DNA from: CAVPFA01 sp963703655 | GTDB lineage: Bacteria; Actinomycetota; Acidimicrobiia; Acidimicrobiales; Bog-793 | Direction: 5' to 3' | DNA length: 64,000 nt | Assembly: GCA_963703655.1 (NCBI GenBank) | Contig: CAVPFA010000006.1 | Span: 248,001-312,000 of the forward strand | In this document: piece after piece, positions 19,162 to 27,938 of the stretch | Layout of the letters: each line of letters opens with the position of its first letter | Numbering within the stretch: position 1 is the stretch's first letter | Notes under the pieces: generated by a model | Told to the model about the DNA's origin: nothing | What the model saw: the letters and a program-made list of their open reading frames with translations, nothing else | Database searches by the model: none | Position numbers and translations under genes: made by a program

Positions 19162-20433
19162 TCAGCCAACGGTTAGCGCGAGTTCTGTCCAGGCGGCTTC
19201 CCAGGGAGTGCTGACGGTCAAGCGGAGTAGTCGGACGGCGGGGTCGAGGGGTGGGAATAGCCACATGTCCCCCATCCCCTCGTGTTCAGGAAACCACCGA
19301 TGGGTCGCTGGTACGGCCTGATGCTGCTGGCCGAGGTCGTCGGCCGCCTGGACGGTGAAGGGTCTGAAACTGACGGGCCAGTACTCGCCGACCGCTTCGG
19401 GGAAGAAGTAGAAGTGGAGCCACACGTCCCGGTCCTGGACGACGACGGCGTCGAAGACGGCGAAGTCCCGGTTGGCTCGAGCGGTGTAACGGCCGGTGAG
19501 CTCGTGGTGCCAGCGGCCGTCCCTTTCGGGATACCGGCGGAGCAGCGGGCTTCCTGGTGAGAGCGCACCGACCGCCAGGAGCGCGTCGGCGACCGCCCCG
19601 CCGACCTGAAGCGCACCAGTGGCGTCGAGGCCGACCCCGAAGGTAGCGCCGGGCTCGGAGGTCGGAAGGTCAGGCAGCAGAGCATCGAGGAACCACTCGG
19701 CAGGCGACGGCCACTCTGGCTCCGATCGACCCGACGCCAGGGTCTGAGGCAGGTCGAGGTCGATCCGCACCGGAGCGGAGCCGGGGGGCCGCAACTCGAT
19801 CCATGCGGCGCTCGCGGCCAGCGACGGCTCGGTGGTGATCTCGGCGCTGGTCGCCGGAGCGTCCGCCCACGGGGGTGGCGTGAATTGCACGCCCGCTTGA
19901 CCGGCCCGCACTCGGAACTCGTAGTGGCCTGCGGTGTCATCGACGCACGGGATCACGACCTCGAGCTGGCCGGCCGGAAGTCGTCCCCCGTTCGAGGCGG
20001 CGATCACAGCCCCGCCTCGCAGCCCGTTCGGCGCCACCGCCAGCCACTCGACGAGCACATCACAATCGGAGAGGCTCACGTGCACACCTGGCGCAGCGAA
20101 GGCGACCGGGCGATGCCCGAGGGACTCGAACTGCCGCTCGCGGGCGGCCTGGAAGCCGTAGGCGCTGGTCGGCCGGAGAGTCAACTCCCCTCGAGGATCG
20201 ACACCAAACCCTTCGAGGGCCCGCCGGTGCCCGCCCAGCAACTGCTCGGCGTCATCCTCTTCGATCAGGTCCAGCATCACCAAGACGGTGGCCACCGCTT
20301 GCAGCTCGCTCGAGGTACGCAACAACAGCATACGGTCCACATTTGCATCCACCCGCCGCCGCCGCGGCGCGAAATGCCGCAGCGAACGATCAGACATCTC
20401 GCGAAGAACCTTCTCCGGGGAGGCGGCCACCAT
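19162..20433 (-). CDS. Hypothetical protein with central beta-rich domain
   Basis: 423 aa, not recognised. The N-terminal ~90 residues look helical (VDRMLLLRTSSELQAVATVLVMLDLIEEDDAEQLL). The rest is beta-rich and rich in Pro and Trp, ending in a C-terminal section (HLHFYFFPEAVGEYWPVSFRPF ... LLRLTVSTPWEAAWTELALTVG). No membrane helix or signal peptide. Base composition is like the chromosome. The start ATG at 20433 lacks a strong ribosome site; other starts are possible. It sits upstream of the Imm-5-like gene on the same strand, 85 bp apart. Confidence 0.6.
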   Translation of the reverse strand: MVAASPEKVLREMSDRSLRHFAPRRRRVDANVDRMLLLRTSSELQAVATVLVMLDLIEEDDAEQLLGGHRRALEGFGVDPRGELTLRPTSAYGFQAARERQFESLGHRPVAFAAPGVHVSLSDCDVLVEWLAVAPNGLRGGAVIAASNGGRLPAGQLEVVIPCVDDTAGHYEFRVRAGQAGVQFTPPPWADAPATSAEITTEPSLAASAAWIELRPPGSAPVRIDLDLPQTLASGRSEPEWPSPAEWFLDALLPDLPTSEPGATFGVGLDATGALQVGGAVADALLAVGALSPGSPLLRRYPERDGRWHHELTGRYTARANRDFAVFDAVVVQDRDVWLHFYFFPEAVGEYWPVSFRPFTVQAADDLGQQHQAVPATHRWFPEHEGMGDMWLFPPLDPAVRLLRLTVSTPWEAAWTELALTVG

Positions 20434-20605
20434 GCCAGTCTGCCGCGGTCATCACCCCGCACCGCCCAGAACGGCACCCCGCTGACCGTCCTCGTCCGCG
20501 CCAATCGCGCCCTACTCGCCAGGCTCACTCACTGACCGAAGAAGGCGAGCACATTCGTGGTGGCCCGTGCCGTCAAGGGCTCGGTCGAGTGGACGAAGGT
20601 TGCTC

Positions 20606-21620
20606 TCAGGGTCGCCAGGTGATCCGGAATGTGTGACGCCGGATGCCCACGTAACGATTGCCAAACCACGTTCTAGCCCCGGGGCCCAAAGTGTTGAACC
20701 AGAGTTGGAAGAGGAACCCGTGTCCGAGGCGCTTGGCTATCCGGGAGTGACTCATCTCCAGCATGCGCGAGCGGTGCATGCGCTCCAGCCAGATGGGCTT
20801 CGATGCGCTCATTCCAGTACTGGTGAACGGTCTGGGCATCCTGTCCTGAGAGGTGGTGCTCGTGTGCAAGCTTGCCCACATGTGCTGCCTCCACATCGAG
20901 GAGCGCCCAGTGGTCAGCTGATCGGCGGATCCTATGGAATGGAATCCGCTCGAAGCGGCGATCAAGGACGTCCAGCACTGCGTCCCCGTGCTCACCGAGG
21001 TCAGGTCGAGGCGGGGGCGGAATCCGGTCATCCGCTAGCCGTTGGAGCCTGACCTCGCTCAACGGCACGCCACGGCTGTCGATGCTTATCGTCGTCCCCG
21101 GTACTCGTCCGACTGCCACCCACAAGCCTTCCCCCAGCTCAGTGACCTCGAACGGCGTCTCCTTGTTGTCAACAACGACCGTGATGTCGGACCACTCGAG
21201 GTCCTCTGAGGGACCAGGAACCGATCTATCCCATGTCGCTTTGGTGGCTCTCCCGCGGTGAGTGGCAAGGTATGGGTTAATAGGCGCCCAGGTGCGGGTG
21301 ATCCCGTACCGCTGATCATTGTCACCACGGTGCGAAGTGACCGAAATGGACGCGCCGTCATGAGCAAGGAAACTCACCTGCTGGGACGTCACGACGGTCG
21401 TCGGCTTCTCGCCTTTTCGGACCAGCGTCGATCCCATGCCGGTCTGGCCGCCCCGCTTGCGGCGCAGACCTACAACCCCGAAGAGGGGAAGCTCCTCTTT
21501 CGCCAAGCGGGCTAGTCGTTTCTCTTCTTCTTCCGGGCCCACCCCCCAAGTCTCGCAGCCCTCAGTCCCAAACGGCAGAGACAGTCCAAGGCACATCGGA
21601 CGACGCAGAATGACGACCAC
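20606..21620 (-). CDS. Hypothetical protein, probable +1 frameshift near 20815
   Basis: Not recognised. The first frame (from 21620) gives a protein with VSFLAHDGASISVTSHRGDND and QYWNERIEAHL, but its last ~38 codons have poor GC3 and random-looking composition. Shifting +1 near 20815 gives a high-GC3 continuation, LERMHRSRMLEMSHSRIAKRLGHG, ending at 20606 (stop TGA). The corrected product is ~337 aa, with a late helix-turn-helix-like stretch. It may act with the relaxase just upstream on the same strand, but nothing in it identifies a function. Confidence 0.5.
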
Positions 21621-21735
21621 TGGCTCGTAGCGGTGGCGCTCCGATTCGGCAGGGATCTACGCTCACTTCCTGCCCGAAGACGGCGATGTTCCCGGCACTT
21701 TCGTAGTGGCCCGTGCCATCAAGGTCTCGGCAAGT

Positions 21736-24700
21736 TCAGAGGTCCGGGCCCGTGGGAACCACTGGCGTGGGCGGCAGCTCGTAGGAAGGAACGATGGTCC
21801 GCCCCTGCATGATTGGCGGTGGTGTTGGGGTGCTCCTGGCGGATGAGCGGTGACGACGTGGACTGGTTTGTTGGGTTTCGATCGCTCGGCGCAGTTGGTT
21901 GATCCGGTCGACGACGTCGGGGTGCGCCTTGATGAAGTCAGCTCTTGCCTGCCGCGCACCTTCGAGCTCGCTGGCCCGGGCAGCGACCCGGGACCGCTCG
22001 CCCTCGAGAAGCCGAGCGTGAGGTTCGATTGTCTGTAGCCAGGCGCGTTCAGCTGCTTGCAGCGTGGTAGCGCTGCTCTTGAGACCTTCGCGGCTGCGGT
22101 GCCGAGCGAGGAGCCCAAGGCGGGAATCTTGGGCTCGGCGGTGGTTCTCCTGGTGGGCTCGCGTGGCCGCTTGAAGGTTCTCGTAGCCAGCTCGGACGGG
22201 CGTGTTGGCCCACCGTCTGGCACCGGTCCTGAGATCCGCGAGGTCCTTTTCGAGCGCGGCCTGTTGGTCGCGGATCTGAGCGAGCTGGTCGGTGACGAGG
22301 GGAGGGATGCTCCCGACGAGTTGGCGGTGCTCGGCGCGGAGTGCCTCGAGGCGCTCGACGGCTCGGGCTTGGTCGGTGACCCATTGTTGGCGGCGCTCGT
22401 CGTCCCAGGACCAGGCGAGGCGTTGCGCAGCTTCGGTGAGGTCAGAAGCGGTGGTGTGGACATGGCTCGCGCTCCGGGCGCGGCTCATGGCCACGTAAGC
22501 GAGCTCTCGGCCACCGCCGTCATCGAGGACATGGGCGACCTCGACCGTGGTGCCCTGCGCGCGATGACCAGTCATCGCGTAGCCGTAGCCGAGACGATCC
22601 AAGCCGATGTCATCGGCGCCCATGTGAAGCTGGCGGCCATCGGGAGTGATCGCGGTGAGGGTCTGGGCCTCCGGATCGACGGCGGTGATCCGGGCAGCCT
22701 GTGAGGTGATCCAGGCGCCGTGAGGCCCCGGGGCGAGGGTGACGACCCGGTCGCCGGCCCGGTAGGTGTGCCCTCCGGGAGGGGAGAGCTCGGGCCCGGT
22801 GAGGCGCCCGGAGCTCTCCCACAGGTCGCGAGCGGCTCGGTTGAGCATCTCGACGTTGTCGCGTCGGTAGGCGAGAAGGAGGGAGTCCCTGCCGGCGTCG
22901 ACGTCGCCCGCCCAGGCACGGATCATGCCGATCACCGCCCGGCGGCGGTCGGGCACCGGATGCACGCGGCCGTTGCGGGCGTACCAGGCGACGGCTGCCT
23001 TGAGGTTGCCGTCGCGGAGCTGGGAGAGCGCGGCGCGTTCTGCGGGGTTGGTCTGGCGGAGGTTGTCGCCGAGCGCCCAGAGCTGTTCGGGGTGGCGTCC
23101 GGCAAGGGCGGTGAGGGCACCGCCTGGCCCGATGGCGCCGAGCTGGCGGTCGTCTCCGACGACGATCAGCTTTGCTCCGGATCGTTCGACCGCGGCGAGG
23201 AGCCGGGCGAGTTCGACATCTGAGGTCATGGCTCCCTCGTCGAGGATCAGCACGTGCCGGTCCGAGAGCCGAAGGGCGTTGTGGTCTAGCCGCCAGGTGA
23301 CCGACGCGACCGTGCGCGACTCGATCCCGGCGCCGTCTCCGAGGTTCCTGGCTGCTTGTCCTGATGTTGCGGTGCCGAGCACGGTGTAGCCGGCGGTCTC
23401 AAAGCCGTCGCGGACCGCCGCCAGCGTCGTGGTCTTCCCGGACCCGGCCACGCCCATCACCAAATCGAGGCGGTGCCCGCCTGTCATGAGGCCGACAGCG
23501 ACCTCGTGCTGGGTGATGGTGAGCGCAGCTCCAATGTGTTCCTCGAGCCGGACGATGGCATCCAATGCGCCTCGTTCCTCGACTCTGGGACCCTTTTCGC
23601 CCGTCAGCGATCTCGCCAGGGTGGCGATGCGCTCCTCGTCGGCGAGCACACAGCGCGCCGCCCACACCTGCTCTCTGCTTCCGGTCACGCTCGGCAAGCC
23701 GACCGCGTCGCTATGCGCGAGGACCGTCTCGACGGCCTCGTCGAGCGCAGTGACGGGCAGGCCGTGGAGGTGCGGGGCGGCGGCGATGATCACGTCGCCA
23801 CGCGTGAAGGTCTTTTCGGCCGCCAGGCGCCCGCCCGGAGCGAGCAGCTCGCCGGCAAGCTCCTCGAGGTCGACAACCGGGCGCTGGTAGCCGGCGCCGG
23901 CGGACTCGACCTCGGCAGCGAGAGCCTCCGGTGGGTGACCAGCAGCAGTCAGCTCCGCCTGCCACCTGGCCGACAAGTCCTCGACGAGAACCTGCTCCTT
24001 GCGCTCCCGGGTGGTCCTGGCGGCGACCGAGCGGGCCTTGTAGGAGGCCTCGGGTCCGACCGCGGCGGTGATCTGTGCCGAGCGGGTGGAGTGCAGCTCG
24101 CATACCTCGGCTGGGATCCCTGCGATCGCCCAGCCCCCGAGCCGTCCCGACGGCCCAGGGTCGGCCACGATCCCGTACCCGAGCTCGACCGCCTTGGCGG
24201 CGCCAGCCATGCGGCCGATAGCCGTCGCCGCGTGCAGTTGGTCTCGCAACAAGGCCGTGTCGGCGCCTTTCCAGCCGCCACGGGCGTCGCGCATCAACAC
24301 GGCGTTCGCGATCAGGACGTGATCGTGCACCTGGGGGTCGCCGGCCCGGGTCGTCGCATGCCGGGAGGTCGCCCAGATCAGTCCGCCGGTGCCCACCCGG
24401 GTCTGTATCCGTCCACGCCGACCACCCCGCTCGGCGACGAGGCGGTCCAGGTAATCCAAGGTGGCGTCGCGCTCGGCATCGACGATCTCGTGCATGTCCT
24501 CGGCACGGCCGATCACGCCGAGCTCGGCTACCGCTTTGGAAGGTGAGACCACGAGTTCCAGACCGGGGCGCAGGCAGCCCACGAGACGCCGGCCGGTTCG
24601 CGGGTCGTGCGCCCCACCCACGCCGAACACGGCCCGGTAGTCCGCGAGGTCGACCTCGCCCTCCAGGCCGAGCAGCAAACACCCCGAGCCACCCCAGGAC

Positions 24701-24825
24701 ATAGGGGTCTCGCCGCGCGAGGCGTAGTACTCGCGAGTGGCGGCGACCGGGTCGTCACCGCGGCCGGCCACGGTGTGCTCGTGATACTCGATCGAGTCGG
24801 CCCCCATCATCCGCATCCACGCCAC
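21736..24825 (-). CDS. MobF-family relaxase-helicase (TraA-like)
   Basis: 1029 aa conjugative nickase/helicase. The N-terminal relaxase has the tyrosine segment ATREYYASRGETP and the metal-binding histidines in SRHATTRAGDPQVHDHVLIAN. The SF1 helicase follows (Walker A VAGSGKTTT, Walker B LILDEGAM, QLGAIGPGG, GYAMTGHRAQGTTVE, YVAMSRAR). The C-terminus is a charged coiled coil and Pro-rich tail. The start is GTG at 24825 (VAWMRMMGADS), where family similarity begins, preceded by AAGGCGGG. The upstream open frame runs into low-complexity sequence and is not coding. It should nick the oriT and lead the strand into the recipient. Confidence 0.92.
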   Translation of the reverse strand: MAWMRMMGADSIEYHEHTVAGRGDDPVAATREYYASRGETPMSWGGSGCLLLGLEGEVDLADYRAVFGVGGAHDPRTGRRLVGCLRPGLELVVSPSKAVAELGVIGRAEDMHEIVDAERDATLDYLDRLVAERGGRRGRIQTRVGTGGLIWATSRHATTRAGDPQVHDHVLIANAVLMRDARGGWKGADTALLRDQLHAATAIGRMAGAAKAVELGYGIVADPGPSGRLGGWAIAGIPAEVCELHSTRSAQITAAVGPEASYKARSVAARTTRERKEQVLVEDLSARWQAELTAAGHPPEALAAEVESAGAGYQRPVVDLEELAGELLAPGGRLAAEKTFTRGDVIIAAAPHLHGLPVTALDEAVETVLAHSDAVGLPSVTGSREQVWAARCVLADEERIATLARSLTGEKGPRVEERGALDAIVRLEEHIGAALTITQHEVAVGLMTGGHRLDLVMGVAGSGKTTTLAAVRDGFETAGYTVLGTATSGQAARNLGDGAGIESRTVASVTWRLDHNALRLSDRHVLILDEGAMTSDVELARLLAAVERSGAKLIVVGDDRQLGAIGPGGALTALAGRHPEQLWALGDNLRQTNPAERAALSQLRDGNLKAAVAWYARNGRVHPVPDRRRAVIGMIRAWAGDVDAGRDSLLLAYRRDNVEMLNRAARDLWESSGRLTGPELSPPGGHTYRAGDRVVTLAPGPHGAWITSQAARITAVDPEAQTLTAITPDGRQLHMGADDIGLDRLGYGYAMTGHRAQGTTVEVAHVLDDGGGRELAYVAMSRARSASHVHTTASDLTEAAQRLAWSWDDERRQQWVTDQARAVERLEALRAEHRQLVGSIPPLVTDQLAQIRDQQAALEKDLADLRTGARRWANTPVRAGYENLQAATRAHQENHRRAQDSRLGLLARHRSREGLKSSATTLQAAERAWLQTIEPHARLLEGERSRVAARASELEGARQARADFIKAHPDVVDRINQLRRAIETQQTSPRRHRSSARSTPTPPPIMQGRTIVPSYELPPTPVVPTGPDL

Positions 24826-24974
24826 GGCACCACCCGCCTTGCCAACTGGAAGTTGCAATCGTGTTCTTCTTGGTTTGTGGTTATACCAGGAATGTGGGTG
24901 ATGTGAAGGGGTTGTTTGGTGTTGGGTAGAGGGAGGTTGATGGAGGTGAGGGATGGTGAATGGGGAGAGTGGTG

Positions 24975-25004
24975 TGAATCTCACTGGATTTGATGGAGGC
25001 TCTG
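24975..25004 (+). repeat. IS3 left terminal inverted repeat (IRL)
   Basis: 30-bp end beginning TGAATC. It matches the reverse complement of 26290-26319 at the terminal six bases and in the internal blocks CTGG, TTT and GAGGCTC. It starts immediately after the GGTG target duplication. Confidence 0.8.
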
Positions 25005-25028
25005 ATCTCACACAAGGGAGACTGAGCT

Positions 25029-25355
25029 GTGCCTGCACATCGGAAGTACGACAAGGAGACCCGTGACCGCGCGGTGAGAATGTTCCAAGATCGGTTGCGT
25101 GACGCTCCGGACGAGTCGGCGCGACAGATCCGGCGGCGGATCGGCGAGCTGCTCGGTGTGCATCCCGACACGATGCGCGACTGGATCGTCCAGGCCGAGA
25201 TCAACGCCGGGCAGCGCCGGGGCGTGACGACCGACGCGGCGGCCGAGCTGCAGGCCCTCCGGCGAGAGAACGCGGAGCTGCGGCGGGCGAACGAGATCCT
25301 GCGGACGGCGTCGGCATTTTTCGCGGCGGCGGAGCTCGACCGTCAACTGCGCTGA
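25029..25355 (+). CDS. IS3 transposase OrfA
   Basis: 108 aa. An HTH_Tnp_1 region (YDKETRDRAVRMFQD ... IGELLGVHPDTMRDWIVQAE) is followed by a leucine-zipper helix (AAELQALRRENAELRRANEIL). GTG start after GGGAG. The sequence ATTTTTC at 25316-25322 lies where IS3 elements make a -1 programmed frameshift into OrfB, and the OrfB frame is open across it, so an OrfAB fusion transposase is expected. Confidence 0.93.
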   Translation: MPAHRKYDKETRDRAVRMFQDRLRDAPDESARQIRRRIGELLGVHPDTMRDWIVQAEINAGQRRGVTTDAAAELQALRRENAELRRANEILRTASAFFAAAELDRQLR

Positions 25356-25411
25356 TCGTCGCCTACATCGACGTCTACAAGGACCGTTTCGGGGTCGAGC
25401 CGATTTGCCGG

Positions 25412-26287
25412 GTGCTCTCTAAGCACGACGTGCCGATCGCCCCGAGCACCTACTACGCCCGTCGGTCGCGGCCGGTGTCTGACTGCGACTGGAACGACGC
25501 GCAGATGGCCAACACCCTCCTCGACCTCTATCGGGCCGACCACAGCCTCTATGGGGTGATGAAGCTCTGGCACGCCATGCGCCGCGCCGGCCACGACGTC
25601 GGCCGCGACCAGGTCGTCCGGCTGATGGGGATCCTCGGCATCCGCGGTGTGCGGCGGGGAGCCAACCACCACACGGTCACCACGCGCTCTGACCGGAAAG
25701 TTCCGCGCCACCCGGATCTGATCAAGAGGGCCTGGGGCACCCCGACCCGGCCCGATCAGTGGTGGGTTGCGGACTTCACATACGTGTGGACCCTTGCCGG
25801 GTTCTGCTACGTCAGCTTCGTCACCGACGTCTACTCGCGCCGGATCCTCGGCTGGCGGGTCTCGGCCTCGAAGGCCACCCCGCTCGTAATGTCGGCCCTC
25901 GAGCAGGCGCTGTTCACCCGTAGGCGTGGCGATGCCCGCTTCACCTCGACAGGCCTCGTGTTCCACTCTGACGCCGGCTCGCAATACACGGCGATTGTCT
26001 TCACCCAGGCGCTCGCCGATGCCGGCATGGCCCCTTCTGTCGGCACCGTCGGGGACGCTCTCGACAACGCGCTGATGGAGTCGACGATCGGTCTCTACAA
26101 GACCGAGCTCATCGGCCTGCACCCCCGCACCTTCACCGGCGCCGCCGAGGTCGAACGGGAGACCGCCGAGTGGGTGCACTGGTACAACGCAGCCCGCCTG
26201 CATTCTTCGATCGGGTACCTGCCGCCGATGGAATACGAAGACAACTACCGTGTCAAGACGACCACCCCGACCGGGACCGTGGCCTAA
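25412..26287 (+). CDS. IS3 transposase OrfB (DDE integrase domain)
   Basis: rve-type catalytic core. First Asp in WWVADFTYVWT, second in VFHSDAGSQYTA, Glu in NALMESTIGLYKTELI, giving the D-D-35-E spacing of IS3 transposases. The frame is -1 relative to OrfA and continues upstream (ALIVAYIDVYKDRFG) to the slippery site. The listed GTG is the first in-frame start; the active protein is probably the OrfAB fusion. Confidence 0.93.
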   Translation: MLSKHDVPIAPSTYYARRSRPVSDCDWNDAQMANTLLDLYRADHSLYGVMKLWHAMRRAGHDVGRDQVVRLMGILGIRGVRRGANHHTVTTRSDRKVPRHPDLIKRAWGTPTRPDQWWVADFTYVWTLAGFCYVSFVTDVYSRRILGWRVSASKATPLVMSALEQALFTRRRGDARFTSTGLVFHSDAGSQYTAIVFTQALADAGMAPSVGTVGDALDNALMESTIGLYKTELIGLHPRTFTGAAEVERETAEWVHWYNAARLHSSIGYLPPMEYEDNYRVKTTTPTGTVA

Positions 26288-26289
26288 AC

Positions 26290-26319
26290 CCGAGCCTCTA
26301 CGAAACCCAGGGCGATTCA
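26290..26319 (-). repeat. IS3 right terminal inverted repeat (IRR)
   Basis: It ends GGGCGATTCA at 26319, the inverted counterpart of the left end, immediately followed by the GGTG target duplication. Confidence 0.8.
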
Positions 26320-26605
26320 GGTGGAATGGGTAGATGGTATGGGAGAAGTGGAGGATAGGTGAGAGTGTGGTTGGGCTGGCGTTTGGTAGATAGAGGTTAA
26401 TATTGGGGAAGGTTGGCAAATCTCATTGACTTTGATTGCTGGTCGTAGCTGGCTTGCCCTTTCACGGTGAGCAACGGTCTGGACGGGGTAGGCGCAGTTA
26501 GCTTGGTGCGCCAAGTGCCTCTTAAGTAGAGGCTCGTCACCAACGGTCATGGCAGTTGGCGCCGGCCTCGTCTGCCGGAAACCACGACAACTGAGGAGAC
26601 CACCA

Positions 26606-26810
26606 ATGGCCAGCATCGAAGCTTTGCCCCAGCTTTTGACCATCGAACAGCTCGCTGAACGCCTCGGGGCACATCCGCCGGCTCATCGCCGAGCGACGCG
26701 TTCCCTACCTCAAGGTCGGTTGGCTGGTCCGCTTCGACCCGGCAGAGATCGCCGTCTGGCTCGACGGTGCTCGGCATCCGCAAAATCTCAACCGCGGGCG
26801 GCCGGTTTGA
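26606..26810 (+). pseudogene. Excisionase/MerR-type HTH protein with in-helix deletion
   Basis: The ATG at 26606 after GAGGAGA gives MASIEALPQLLTIEQLAERLG, the first helix of an HTH_17 excisionase domain. The rest, HIRRLIAERRVPYLKVGWLVRFDPAEIAVWLDG and a stop at 26808-26810, lies in the +1 frame. At the junction near 26668 the residues normally forming the turn are absent, so about four codons are lost as well as the frame. This looks like a true deletion rather than only a base-call error. If broken, element excision would be impaired. Confidence 0.7.
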
Positions 26811-26974
26811 CCTTCATCTCGTCGCGGTCGGTGTCCGGCTTCAGAAGGAGTAGATCCTTCGCTCAGGTCGCCAGGCCATCGTGGTCCCGTTTGTGAGCCT
26901 TCCGTCGGTTGCTGGGTAGAGCGCTTTCAGGGATCGGCAGGGGAGCAGCGCCTCGCGATGGAGTCGGAAGTTAT

Positions 26975-26992
26975 ACCGGAAGAAGAACCGGT
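26975..26992. promoter_or_regulatory. Palindromic operator upstream of the Xre/RES pair
   Basis: ACCGG and CCGGT are separated by AAGAAGAA (an 18-bp inverted repeat) and end 15 bp before the antitoxin start. TTATACC just upstream could serve as a -10. Autorepression by the antitoxin HTH is the usual arrangement for this toxin-antitoxin class (inference). Confidence 0.55.
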
Positions 26993-27006
26993 AGAGAGTT
27001 GCTAGG

Positions 27007-27372
27007 ATGTTGGACATGAGCACGAGCATGCAGGACCTCGAACGGGCGGTTGAAGCGCCTGAAATAGTGCGTGCGCTGAAGGGTTACGGCCTGACTCAGC
27101 AGGAGGTCGGTGTGATCGCGGGCGTTTCCGATAGGGCCGTCCGTCAGTGGAATCAGGCTGGGATCAAGCCAGACCGGTACGACCGACTCATCGAGGTCCG
27201 CGAGATCGCCCTCCTGTTGTCCGACTCGCTCTCGCCTCGAGGCGTCGGCCAGTGGCTGCACGCGAAGAACCGACTACTGCGCGGTGAGCGTGCGATCGAC
27301 CTGCTCGCTCATGGCAAAGGCGATGAGGTACGTGTGGCTGCCAAGGCGTTCATCGACGGCGCCTACGTTTGA
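27007..27372 (+). CDS. Xre/MbcA-type antitoxin
   Basis: 121 aa. The N-terminal HTH (ALKGYGLTQQEVGVIAGVSDRAVRQWNQAG) is followed by a C-terminal toxin-binding domain (LLLSDSLSPRGVGQWLHAKNRLLRGERAIDLLAHG), as in the MbcA/ParS/Xre family. It should neutralise the RES toxin encoded by the overlapping downstream gene and repress the operon. ATG at 27007 or 27016. Confidence 0.9.
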   Translation: MLDMSTSMQDLERAVEAPEIVRALKGYGLTQQEVGVIAGVSDRAVRQWNQAGIKPDRYDRLIEVREIALLLSDSLSPRGVGQWLHAKNRLLRGERAIDLLAHGKGDEVRVAAKAFIDGAYV

Positions 27373-27938
27373 CCACCGATGACCTGGCCTCTTCAGTAGC
27401 GAGCGCGCCGCGGCGCCGACTGGCTACAGGCCGGTTCTGGCACCAGGGACCCACGAGCCAACAATTCGGATCGTTCACAGATCCGGCCGACACCAACGGT
27501 CGTTATCACCGTGCCGGCGGCGCCGGGGTTTGGTATGCGAGCGATCAAGAGCAAGCTGCTTGGGGCGAGCTCTTTCGTCACGTCGTCGGCGTAGATGTCG
27601 ACCCGCTCGAGGTGAGGCGCCGCATCGGTCATGTGGACGTTGCTGACCTGGAGGTGCTCGATCTCACGGACGACCGGGTGCGTCAGCGTCTAGGGATCTC
27701 GATCGCCGACCTCACGAGCGACGACTACTCCGTGACGCAAACGATTGCGGAGGCGGCACGCCACGCCGGATTCGGCGGCATCTTGGCACCTTCGGCTGCT
27801 CTGCCAGGTCGCAGAACGCTCGTCATCTTCTCCCACGGCACGGCCGCGCTTGCCTACGGAACATCAAGCGTGCGGATGCCCCCGGCGCGGATGCGACACA
27901 TTCAAAGGTCAATCCGCAGACATGGGCACGACCGGTGA
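27369..27938 (+). CDS. RES-domain toxin (NAD+-degrading type)
   Basis: 189 aa, TTG start overlapping the antitoxin stop (TTGA). The RES triad is visible: Arg in GRYHRAGGAGVWYAS, Glu in AAWGELFRH, Ser in APSAALPG. Characterised relatives such as MbcT degrade NAD+ and arrest growth. The pair lies next to the right end, where it would favour retention of the element (inference). Confidence 0.9.
   Translation: MTTDDLASSVASAPRRRLATGRFWHQGPTSQQFGSFTDPADTNGRYHRAGGAGVWYASDQEQAAWGELFRHVVGVDVDPLEVRRRIGHVDVADLEVLDLTDDRVRQRLGISIADLTSDDYSVTQTIAEAARHAGFGGILAPSAALPGRRTLVIFSHGTAALAYGTSSVRMPPARMRHIQRSIRRHGHDR

Larger units (their letters stand above)
24975..26319 (+). mobile_element. IS3-family insertion sequence, 1345 bp
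   Basis: Two overlapping transposase frames lie between imperfect terminal inverted repeats: left TGAATCTCACTGG... at 24975, right ...CCCAGGGCGATTCA ending at 26319. These share the TGAATC end, the CTGG(A/G)TTT block and GAGGCTC. The 4-bp flanks GGTG (24971-24974 and 26320-26323) are a target-site duplication. The copy looks complete and recent. It sits in the C-free tract between the relaxase and the excisionase-like gene. Confidence 0.92.
24888..26375. other. C-free, G-rich tract upstream of the relaxase, split by IS3; oriT candidate
   Basis: On the plus strand 24888-24974 (87 nt) and 26320-26375 (56 nt) contain no C at all. Before the IS insertion they formed one run of ~139 nt in DNA that otherwise is GC-rich on both strands. 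Several GGG/GGGG runs and two degenerate copies of a GTTTGGT...GTAGA/AGATAGAGG-type segment are visible. The run starts 63 bp upstream of the relaxase GTG. A transfer origin or single-strand processing site is plausible (inference). Confidence 0.45.

Noticed and set aside
24826..25038. Extension of the relaxase into the IS3 region
   Set aside because: Family similarity starts at the GTG at 24825; upstream residues translate the C-free tract and IS end, a Pro/Thr/His-rich artefact.
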